A stretch of 64,000 bases of DNA from a virus: positions 1 to 64,000 of IMG/VR virus record IMGVR_UViG_3300020190_000036; one strand, given 5' to 3'. The notes under the pieces were generated by a model. That model was not told where the DNA came from. It was given only the letters and a program-made list of their open reading frames with translations, and did no database searches. The position numbers and the translations under genes were made by a program. Positions 45,219 to 52,652 of the stretch are shown here, one piece after another. Position 1 is the stretch's first letter, and each line of letters starts with the position of its first letter.

Positions 45219-47241
45219 GGACTTCTCGGAATGTTGCGGAGAAAAGCCTGCAACTATAACAAGATTTATAGTCGCTGACCTTTCGAAAAAGGCACTTAAC
45301 GTTTTTAAGGACGTTGCCTCGTCGAATAAGTCAGTAGTCGAATATAAGGCTTCCGTTAACCGGTCTAGCTCAATGCGTTCGTACTCCAGAAAAACTATTA
45401 CCGCAGAGTCTGGGATAGAGACGAAAATTACAGCGCGGCAGGTTGGCCGCTCTATTGTCTCCACAATAATTCCGGGCGACGTTAGCCCAATTCGTTCACC
45501 AATCCGCTCCGCAGTGTGGAGAACAATCACCCCAGGACTACCTGGTGGTGGTGGAGGGGGAACTGTTCCTGGCCGCAATAGGGGGTACAGATGTCCCGAG
45601 GGATATCAGTACGGTGGAAGGTTTACCGACTCAAGACTTTCAACATGCGGCGCAAAGCTATTTGACATACCTTCACCATTGGGGTTGGCGTTATCTGCGG
45701 TCAGGAGAGCAATTCGTGGCCCTGCAGCAATGCCGGGAGTCACTGGTGAAATATTGGGGGGCGCTCCATCTCCAGGGAACATAATAGTTTCACGCGACCC
45801 TAATACGGTTATTCCTAAAGTTTCTGCCTATAACCAAAAAGCGGCGCTCGCCCGTATAAAAGAGATGGTAGAAGGTCTATCTAACCATAGGTCTCGAGCC
45901 GCAAGAATGGTTAGAAGAGATGGTTTTGTTCTTGAGCCAGTAGTGCCAGCAAGAGTTCTTCGCTCCGTCCCGGACAACAGGGATATGGAGGGGGCTACCT
46001 ATCTCCTATCTGCCTTTTCCGCCAAGGATTTTGGCAACGACGAAATGGGGCTCCTATCCAACACTGGGATTAGTTCAGTGATGTATGTAATGCCCGGGGG
46101 TTCTGTAATTTCCCTATCTAAAGCCCGTGAATTGACTGTTGGGGAAAGAAGAAAACTGGGCAAAACAATCAAGGTTGCCGAACGCATGATTAATAGCAAA
46201 GACCCAGCAGCACGCCTCAAGTATGTTGCTGATGAAATGGGCGACGGTATTTCCTATTCTGAAAAGTTCGTCGGAATAAAAAATCCAAACGAAATAATAA
46301 ACGGCAAGCCAAATTGGACAAAATACGCATTTGATATGTCCAGGATGAAGTCTCCCAAAAAGGCTCCCAACTTTGAGTCAACGAAAGATACAGATAGTGC
46401 GAGGGCTGCCGGTTCAAAAATAAAATCTGTTGATGAAGCGCTTGAGCATGTAGCAAATGGCGGCTCCCTATCGGATATTGATTCTTCAATACTGGGAACT
46501 GTTCTCGCTAAATCAGACACCATAGCTAAACAGCGAATAGATGCGAAGCAAACAGTTGTAGTGGTAGGCAATAGAAAGTACGTTTTCTATACAAGACCTG
46601 ACTATAAATTCCAGCACCTTGCTGAGCGTTTTGCTTCAGACGTACAGCAGCATCTTGGACTCGAGTCTCCAGATGTTCTTTTTGTTGGTAAGGCTGGTGA
46701 CAGGAGGCAGTACCTAAGAGAAGATATAGAAACATCTATACCTGGGGCAACATTCAACCCAAATGCAAAAATGTCAGATTTTAAACCGCAAGACGTAGCA
46801 AGAATGATGATTTCTGACATTCTTACAGACCAGCGCGGCAGGCCGATGACTTCAGTTTATGGAGTAACAACAATGGACGGCGAAGTACCGGTCCTTGCGC
46901 AGAACTTCACTTCCGGTCTCGTTGACTTAAGCAAAATAGAAATTACAAAACGCATGAAGCTAGGAATAGCTGGTCTTTATGGCGTAGAGGGCACAGTTGA
47001 CTACTCTAAATACTATAAAGAACTAAAAATAGAGCAACAAATAGTCTTCAGAAAATTCCTTGATTCGCTCATCAGGAGAGCAAGAGAGTTTGAAGTAAGA
47101 GAACTAAGGAGAAAACTAAATATCGGGGGCCTATCGGACGGGGAGAAACAGCATCTTGAGATAATCGGAAAAATATACGCTATAAGACTCGATTTATTGA
47201 CCTCGAGCAAGCGCTCAATTATTGATTATTTGCGAGGATAA
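45208..47241 (+). CDS. hypothetical virion-type protein with CPxG-FTD-Cys motif (677 aa)
   Basis: I chose the ATG at 45208 over a TTG five codons earlier; it overlaps the previous gene by 11 bases. The first 120 residues are Ser/Arg/Gly-rich and low in structure. Near residue 130 is YRCPEGYQYGGRFTD followed by CGAK, which matches a motif in the second giant protein (RCPPGTP, then FTD, then Cys). The C-terminal half has KYVFYTRPDYKFQHLAERF and VARMMISDILTDQRG, which faintly resembles HipA-like kinase folds, but the key residues cannot be confirmed. It is probably a virion component, given its place before the capsid gene. Confidence 0.6.
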   Translation: MKNEDFSECCGEKPATITRFIVADLSKKALNVFKDVASSNKSVVEYKASVNRSSSMRSYSRKTITAESGIETKITARQVGRSIVSTIIPGDVSPIRSPIRSAVWRTITPGLPGGGGGGTVPGRNRGYRCPEGYQYGGRFTDSRLSTCGAKLFDIPSPLGLALSAVRRAIRGPAAMPGVTGEILGGAPSPGNIIVSRDPNTVIPKVSAYNQKAALARIKEMVEGLSNHRSRAARMVRRDGFVLEPVVPARVLRSVPDNRDMEGATYLLSAFSAKDFGNDEMGLLSNTGISSVMYVMPGGSVISLSKARELTVGERRKLGKTIKVAERMINSKDPAARLKYVADEMGDGISYSEKFVGIKNPNEIINGKPNWTKYAFDMSRMKSPKKAPNFESTKDTDSARAAGSKIKSVDEALEHVANGGSLSDIDSSILGTVLAKSDTIAKQRIDAKQTVVVVGNRKYVFYTRPDYKFQHLAERFASDVQQHLGLESPDVLFVGKAGDRRQYLREDIETSIPGATFNPNAKMSDFKPQDVARMMISDILTDQRGRPMTSVYGVTTMDGEVPVLAQNFTSGLVDLSKIEITKRMKLGIAGLYGVEGTVDYSKYYKELKIEQQIVFRKFLDSLIRRAREFEVRELRRKLNIGGLSDGEKQHLEIIGKIYAIRLDLLTSSKRSIIDYLRG

Positions 47242-47244
47242 ATT

Positions 47245-47976
47245 ATGAAACTTTTCTCACTTATTTATGACCCGATAACATCGTCGCCATTCGCAGTAAT
47301 GATTAAGTCGTCACCAAACGATGAATCAATACTTGCGATAACAGATAGAGCTAAAGAGACATATTTTTCCTATGGTTACTCTTTTGTTCCGGAGGGAATG
47401 GTAAAGACTCCATATGGACCGCTAACGGCGAAAGCTCAAGAAAAAGTCTCATCCATGATTGCCGGCGATGATTTTTTTCCCCTTTCGGAAATTAGAGAAA
47501 TGCTAAGTCCCACATATGTGTATGTTGGTAGAAAAATGACGAACATTACAGCGAACGAGAAATCGGTGAACTTCAAAAGGAATAGTCATGGATTCTCGCA
47601 GGGCAGCCTCGATTATAGAACTACGCTATTTATCACTCATAGCAAGCAAATTTCAGCATTGTCACACATGAAAGCGTCGCATGTGTTCTTCGACCCCATA
47701 ACAAATAGGCCTTCTGTTTTACCAAACGATGCTGGCTATGGATATGAAGGAGAGAGAATAGAGACATCGGTTGGTCGGTCTTCTGCAAGAAGAATGGGGC
47801 TCGCATCAAAGAATTACCTGCCAGTCCCATACTCAACAAATAGCCGCATAAATCGAAGGGTAAAAAGTCTCATAGGTGTCGATTACGTCGTCGGACAGGG
47901 AAAATCGATACAGGCGAGAATCTTTGAATCAAAAATCGAATACTCCAGACGTAGGGGCAGAAATGGCCAGGGATAA
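47245..47976 (+). CDS. hypothetical protein (243 aa)
   Basis: This protein starts with a beta-type segment (MKLFSLIYDPITSSPFAVMI) and has a long basic C-terminus ending RRGRNGQG. It shows no recognisable domain. It overlaps the next gene by 14 bases in a different frame and follows the preceding gene after 3 bases, so it is in the same transcription unit. Confidence 0.6.
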   Translation: MKLFSLIYDPITSSPFAVMIKSSPNDESILAITDRAKETYFSYGYSFVPEGMVKTPYGPLTAKAQEKVSSMIAGDDFFPLSEIREMLSPTYVYVGRKMTNITANEKSVNFKRNSHGFSQGSLDYRTTLFITHSKQISALSHMKASHVFFDPITNRPSVLPNDAGYGYEGERIETSVGRSSARRMGLASKNYLPVPYSTNSRINRRVKSLIGVDYVVGQGKSIQARIFESKIEYSRRRGRNGQG

Positions 47977-48613
47977 GAACAAGAAGAAAAGAGTCCTTTC
48001 TGGCGATTTAGCTAAAAAGGAAGCAATCAGAATGGCCGAAATACTCGGATGTTCTGGAATTCATCAGGACAAAAATGGAAACTGGGTGCCGTGCTCTTCT
48101 CATGAGGAATTACAGAAAATTTCTAACGCTGCTGAGTCTGACGAGACTTTCAAGGAAAACAAGGACTCGGGATACGGCGGAAAATCCGAAAAACCAAAAA
48201 GATTCAGAAGAGGCAAAAAAGCAAGAAGAAGAGGTGACGACTGGGAGAACCTTGAGGAAAGGGGTCCAATATCAATTGACACGCTTCCCGGCGGGGGCCT
48301 TGTTTCCGGGGGCCTTGTCAGCAAGGCGGAATCTCGCAAGGGGCCGGAATATGTTAGAGACAACGACCCAGACGTATTTGTGGACCCGGAGTCGGCTAAA
48401 TTCCGCTCGAGACAGCTTGGGTGTATAGGGATAAGCAGAAGAATATCCAAAACAGGCAGAGCAGTATGGATGCCATGCAGCAACATGAGCGACTATGCCC
48501 GTGTCGCAGGCTCAACTTCGTTGGGCAGGAGGGGAAGAGTGGCGGAATTTGAGCGTTCCGTGAGAACAATAGTCTCGCGAGAACTAGATAAGCGTAAGAA
48601 AAAAAATCGCTAA
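47963..48613 (+). CDS. hypothetical basic protein with duplicated Cys motif (216 aa)
   Basis: I chose the ATG at 47963; earlier in-frame codons lie in the previous gene. It has two copies of a Cys motif: AEILGCSGIHQDKNGNWVPCSS near residue 30 and RQLGCIGISRR...WMPCSN near residue 155. The shared pattern is LGC-x-GI, then a W-x-P-C-S about a dozen residues later. A basic linker (KKPKRFRRGKKARRR) separates them. This looks like an internal duplication of a small Cys-linked or zinc-bound unit. Function unknown. It is the last gene before the capsid gene. Confidence 0.65.
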   Translation: MARDKNKKKRVLSGDLAKKEAIRMAEILGCSGIHQDKNGNWVPCSSHEELQKISNAAESDETFKENKDSGYGGKSEKPKRFRRGKKARRRGDDWENLEERGPISIDTLPGGGLVSGGLVSKAESRKGPEYVRDNDPDVFVDPESAKFRSRQLGCIGISRRISKTGRAVWMPCSNMSDYARVAGSTSLGRRGRVAEFERSVRTIVSRELDKRKKKNR

Positions 48614-48614
48614 A

Positions 48615-48669
48615 AGATTTACACACAAAAGTTGTAAATTTAAGTAGTTACACTAATAGGTGTAAATCT
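48615..48669 (+). promoter_or_regulatory. inverted repeat in the leader region of the capsid gene
   Basis: AGATTTACAC (48615-48624) and GTGTAAATCT (48660-48669) are perfect 10-base inverted repeats separated by 35 bases. Further TTGTAAAT and TTACAC pieces lie between. The 140-base AT-rich gap to the capsid ATG is the largest in this part of the head block and probably holds the capsid promoter. The repeat could be a regulator binding site or a looped terminator for the genes upstream. Confidence 0.45.
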
Positions 48670-48753
48670 CTGTTATGTTTATCTAACAGCGCTGGGTGCT
48701 TACCTAAGCCGAAGCAAAAATCCACCCATCTCACTTCACAAGAGGTAAACACA

Positions 48754-50085
48754 ATGTCGCAAGACAAATCAAGAATCGATGAGCTCCAAGCAGCTCTCCG
48801 TCAGAAAATGTCAGACAACAAGGCAATCGCCGACTCCTTCAGAATCGAAGACGGCGCTGTTGTTGTTTCTGCTGAGCAGAAGTCAGCGTTCGACAAGAAC
48901 ATGGCCGACATCAAGGAAATCAAGAGCCTAATCTCTGGACTTGAGGACATGTCGCAGGTTACTGCGTGGTCAGCAGAGCCACAAGAGACAGTTTCCGGTG
49001 CATTTGCTGCCGCGCAAAGCGAAATGCAGCAACTCACATCACGCGAAATCAAGACCATCGGTGAGATGTTCCTTGATTCACCAGAGTTCAAGTCACTGAA
49101 CAATGGTCGTAATGGCGCAAACATGTCCGCTCCGTGGCAGGCTGGCGTTTCGCTGACCGGCTATAACGTCAAGGATGTCTTCTCGGCACTGCCGACTGGC
49201 ACCCCTGGTTCATTCGGCACAATCCAGCGTGACCCGATGGTTACTCCTCCAATGCGCACAAAGCGTGTTCGCGACCTGTTCCCAGTTCGCACCACGACCG
49301 CAGCGGTTATCGAGTACTTCCGTCAGCTCGGCTTCACTACCATTTCGGGGGGCGGCACAAACAATGCTGCCGCAGTCGCTGAAAGAACCGGCGCCGCTTT
49401 TGCACTTAAGCCGCAGTCGTCGTTCCAGTTCGTTGGTGAGCAGGCTCCAGTTCGCACCCTTGCGCACTGGGAGGCAGCACACCGCAACGTTCTGGCTGAT
49501 GAACCGCAGCTGCGTTCAATCATCGACAACGAGCTGATGTACGGTCTACGTCTCCTTGAGGACTCGCAAATTCTCAACGGCAGCGGCACCGGCGAGAACC
49601 TGACTGGTGTTCTTCAGACCTCAGGCATCCAGGAGTACGACTGGTCAGACGGTGCGTCAACTCCGGTTGCAGACACGAAAGCTGACGCTCTGCGTCGCGC
49701 GGCGACACTGTCGTTCCTCGCGTACTACGAGCCAACCGGCATCGTTCTTCACCCGAACGACTGGGAAGACATCGAGCTAGCCAAGGATGCCAACGGCCAG
49801 TACCTCATCGCGGTTTCGGTCGCGTTGGGTGGCGAGCCGAAGGTTTGGCGTATGCCAATCGTCGACACTCCGGCCATGACCGAGGGCACGGCTCTCGTCG
49901 GCGCCTTCGGCACCGGCGCTCAGCTGTACGACCGCGAGCAGGCAAGCATCCGAATCTCAGAGCAGCACTCGGACTTCTTCGTCCGTAACGCCATCGTCAT
50001 CCTCGCGGAGCAAAGACTGGCACTCGCCGTCAAGCGCCCAGAGGCTTTCGTTAAGGTGACGTTCGACGAGGCACCTGGGGCCTGA
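48754..50085 (+). CDS. major capsid protein, HK97 fold
   Basis: This 443-residue protein has a helical N-terminal region of about 60-70 residues (SRIDELQAALRQKM) like a delta domain. The HK97-fold core follows: FGTIQRDPMVTPPMRTKRVRDLFPVRTT, then AHWEAAHRNVL, DEPQLRSIIDNELMYGL, SQILNGSGTGENLTGVL, PTGIVLHPNDWEDIEL, and the ending FVRNAIVILAEQRLALAVKRPEAFVKV. This is a canonical HK97-type capsid subunit that builds the icosahedral shell. Codons are visibly more GC-rich than in flanking genes, which fits high expression. It has no SSG motif, so if the protease removes its N-terminus it must cut at a different sequence. Confidence 0.95.
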   Translation: MSQDKSRIDELQAALRQKMSDNKAIADSFRIEDGAVVVSAEQKSAFDKNMADIKEIKSLISGLEDMSQVTAWSAEPQETVSGAFAAAQSEMQQLTSREIKTIGEMFLDSPEFKSLNNGRNGANMSAPWQAGVSLTGYNVKDVFSALPTGTPGSFGTIQRDPMVTPPMRTKRVRDLFPVRTTTAAVIEYFRQLGFTTISGGGTNNAAAVAERTGAAFALKPQSSFQFVGEQAPVRTLAHWEAAHRNVLADEPQLRSIIDNELMYGLRLLEDSQILNGSGTGENLTGVLQTSGIQEYDWSDGASTPVADTKADALRRAATLSFLAYYEPTGIVLHPNDWEDIELAKDANGQYLIAVSVALGGEPKVWRMPIVDTPAMTEGTALVGAFGTGAQLYDREQASIRISEQHSDFFVRNAIVILAEQRLALAVKRPEAFVKVTFDEAPGA

Positions 50086-50107
50086 GCCTAAATAATTAAT
50101 AGCGAGA

Positions 50108-50139
50108 GCCCCACCGAAGCTGAAAAGCGGAGGTGGGGC
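50108..50139 (+). terminator. probable terminator after the capsid gene
   Basis: GCCCCACC (50108-50115) pairs perfectly with GGTGGGGC (50132-50139) around a 16-base loop containing an inner AGC/GCT pair. It is followed by CTTTCGCATTT, only partly T-rich. It lies 23 bases after the capsid stop, so it would end the abundant capsid message. Confidence 0.65.
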
Positions 50140-50231
50140 CTTTCGCATTTATGGGACATTTATACTGATGTTTATGGGATAATGTTTTACCCGTGCACAC
50201 CACTTAACGGTCATAGGCAGGAAGCGCTTCG

Positions 50232-51485
50232 ATGGATGATATAGATAGCGAAATAAAAGAGCTGGAATCCTTGAAGTTGATTACAGTTCGCGTTAAAACG
50301 GAAGAGGAAGAACTCTTTGCAGATTTCCCCATGCCGCAGATATGGGAAGACTATTCTGATGAAGCTCTCTTTGGGGATGAGGATGGACTTGATGCCTATG
50401 ATTCAAAATCCCTGAAACAGTGGTTTAAAGAGAAATGGGTAGACATTTCCAGGCCAAAGCCTGGCGGTGGGTTTGAGCCGTGTGGGAGAGATAAGGCCGG
50501 CAAGGGTAAATACCCCAAATGCGTTCCAGCATCACGAGCAGCAAAAATGAAGCCATCCGAGATTGCCTCAGCAGTAAGGCGCAAAAGAAAAGCGGAGTCC
50601 ACCCAGCAAAGGGACGGGAAAAAGCCCATATATGTCTCGACAATGAAAAAAGACGCCAGAGGTGAGGATTTCGGTGAGAAGGCCGCTATTCCAACAAATA
50701 GGGCGCTTTACGAGAGAGTTAAGGCGGAAGCAAAAGCCAAGTTCGATGTTTACCCATCGGCCTATGCAAACGCCTGGCTTGTAAGAGAATATAAAAAGCG
50801 TGGTGGTGGGTACAGAGAAGGCGCAAAAGAAATGGACGCCGACTACGTGGATGAGGTGGAGGAATTAAGCGAAAAACAACTCTCTGACTTCATAGATTGG
50901 GTTGACGAAAAGGCAGCGAAGAGAAATCCTCGCTTAAAAGACCCCAAAGGTGGCCTCACGGCGGCCGGTAGGGCGTACTTTAAGAGGACTCAAGGGGCAA
51001 ACCTGAAACCGGGGGTTCGTGGACCGGCAGATACTCCGGAAAAAATGCGCCGTAAGGGTTCTTTTTTGACAAGATTTTTTACCAATCCTTCTGGCCCCAT
51101 GGTCGACGATAAGGGCAGAGCCACTCGGCTTGCGCTATCTGCTGCGGCGTGGGGCGAACCTGTTCCCAAGAACGCGGAGGATGCGGCTCGTCTAGCAGCA
51201 AAAGGCAGAAGGCTTCTAGACAGGTATGAGAATACAAAAAAACGTAAAAAAGACGACGCTCCCAATGTGGAACCTCAGTCAATTTCAATGTCCAACGAAG
51301 ATATGGCTCAAAAATTCATAGACGGCCTATCCGACGATGATTTTGAGAAGATATTCCCAGAAGGTAGCGAGTGGGTAATACCGACAGAAGAAAAGTGGCT
51401 GTTTGACGTCGCAGGTGCATTTTTGCGTCGCAGCATAACCAACAGAAGGAAAAGGAAACGCAAAAAGCGGAGAATGTTCCTATGA
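50232..51485 (+). CDS. DUF5872/DUF6321-type phage protein (417 aa)
   Basis: After an acidic start, residues 65-110 read KQWFKEKWVDISRPKPGG then FEPCGRDKAG and YPKCVPASRA, a pattern known from phage head-region proteins (DUF5872-like). A middle helical part has PSAYANAWLVREYKKRGG. Residues 235-340 have KGGLTAAGRAYFKRTQGA, then GSFLTRFFTNPSGPM and RLALSAAAWGEPVP, a second conserved phage block (DUF6321-like). The two domains are recognised from memory and their molecular role is unknown. It overlaps the thermonuclease start (ATGA) and follows the capsid terminator. Confidence 0.65.
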   Translation: MDDIDSEIKELESLKLITVRVKTEEEELFADFPMPQIWEDYSDEALFGDEDGLDAYDSKSLKQWFKEKWVDISRPKPGGGFEPCGRDKAGKGKYPKCVPASRAAKMKPSEIASAVRRKRKAESTQQRDGKKPIYVSTMKKDARGEDFGEKAAIPTNRALYERVKAEAKAKFDVYPSAYANAWLVREYKKRGGGYREGAKEMDADYVDEVEELSEKQLSDFIDWVDEKAAKRNPRLKDPKGGLTAAGRAYFKRTQGANLKPGVRGPADTPEKMRRKGSFLTRFFTNPSGPMVDDKGRATRLALSAAAWGEPVPKNAEDAARLAAKGRRLLDRYENTKKRKKDDAPNVEPQSISMSNEDMAQKFIDGLSDDDFEKIFPEGSEWVIPTEEKWLFDVAGAFLRRSITNRRKRKRKKRRMFL

Positions 51486-51892
51486 GTAGCAGATTTTGGT
51501 ATGGAGCGACCACGCTTGGGATTGTTGACGGTGACACAATAGACCTGATGATTGACCTTGGCTTCAATATCCACCACAAAATCAGAGTCCGGCTCTATGG
51601 CGTGAATGCCCCAGAATCAAGGACAAAAGACCTTGCCGAGAAAGAACTAGGTTTGAAAGCGAAAAAGTTCACCGAGGAATGGCTTACTCAGAACAAGTGG
51701 ATTTATGTCAACACAATCCCAGACAAAAATGACAAATACGGAAGAATTCTGGCCAAAATATATACAGACGAAAACATCTACAGACCAGAGGTGAAGTGCC
51801 TCAACGAGGACATCATTAAGTCGGGATTTGCCCGCGAGTACTACGGTGTTGGCGATAAAACGTGGGCAGAATTCAAGAAGAAAGGGTCGTAG
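51482..51892 (+). CDS. thermonuclease-like (SNase) nuclease
   Basis: This 136-residue protein matches the staphylococcal nuclease fold. IVDGDTIDLMIDLGF supplies the calcium-binding Asp residues, VRLYGVNAPESR the Arg-Glu of the active site, and DKYGRILAKIY the second Arg. SNase enzymes cut DNA and RNA to 3'-phosphate products. The small size means no room for extra domains, and no signal peptide is present, so it acts in the cytoplasm or virion. It overlaps the gene on each side by one to four bases, which places it in the head block rather than among the replication genes. Confidence 0.9.
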   Translation: MSSRFWYGATTLGIVDGDTIDLMIDLGFNIHHKIRVRLYGVNAPESRTKDLAEKELGLKAKKFTEEWLTQNKWIYVNTIPDKNDKYGRILAKIYTDENIYRPEVKCLNEDIIKSGFAREYYGVGDKTWAEFKKKGS

Positions 51893-52650
51893 TGGAAGAG
51901 AAAAACATACTCGCAATGCTCATGTCTGGCATGCCTATTCGCATTGTTTCAGACAGCAAACCGGAACATCATTCGCTTGCCCCTGAAGAGAGAGAGCTTG
52001 CAGATTCGCTAGTGCGAATAGCCGAAAAATTCGGGAAATTCAACGAAGACGGCAAGGGAATCTGGGCTGGATACAAGCCCGCATCGAGCAACACCAAAGC
52101 CTCAATCGGGGTCAAATGCTCAAACTGTGTTCTTTATTTGGGCGGCGGCCAGTGCAGGATAATACAAAATACCGTTGAGCCGGAAGGAAAGTGCCGTTTT
52201 GCTGTAATTCCAGACGGAGTTGTTGAGGGTTATAAATCAGCGGAGGACGGCATCGAGTATAAAGTGGGCGACAAGTGCCCCACCGCCACACGCGACATAG
52301 CCGTAAACCTCAAGAATAGAGGTAAGGCAATCAAGACAGCAATGTATGGGCCCCTGAATCCATCAGAAGAAAATAACGAATACTGGGCGAAGATTGGCTC
52401 AGAATGGGATGTCACTGCTGATGAGGCAAGAAAGCAGAGATGCGGAAATTGCGCCGTCTTTATAGTCACACCAGAAATGAAGGACTGTATCAAAACAGGC
52501 CTAACCGAAGAGAACAAAATGGACGATTGGGATTCAATTGACGCGGCGGGTGAACTTGGGTACTGCGAGGCTTTTGATTTTAAATGCGCATCCAAGAGGA
52601 CATGTAGGGCCTGGGTCACGGGCGGACCAGTAACTCGGACTAAGAAGTAA
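51892..52650 (+). CDS. hypothetical Cys-rich protein (252 aa)
   Basis: I chose the GTG at 51892, whose G is the last base of the SNase stop (TAGTG); an in-frame ATG at 51862 is inside that gene. Residues about 75-110 have GVKCSNCVLYLGGGQCRI followed by KCRF, and residues about 180-240 have KQRCGNCAVF, then MKDCIK, GYCEAF and TCRAW. These two Cys clusters look like two copies of a metal- or iron-sulfur-binding module, similar to proteins seen in phage head regions. No reaction is recognised. It is the last gene of the plus-strand head block. Confidence 0.65.
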   Translation: MEEKNILAMLMSGMPIRIVSDSKPEHHSLAPEERELADSLVRIAEKFGKFNEDGKGIWAGYKPASSNTKASIGVKCSNCVLYLGGGQCRIIQNTVEPEGKCRFAVIPDGVVEGYKSAEDGIEYKVGDKCPTATRDIAVNLKNRGKAIKTAMYGPLNPSEENNEYWAKIGSEWDVTADEARKQRCGNCAVFIVTPEMKDCIKTGLTEENKMDDWDSIDAAGELGYCEAFDFKCASKRTCRAWVTGGPVTRTKK

Positions 52651-52652
52651 AC

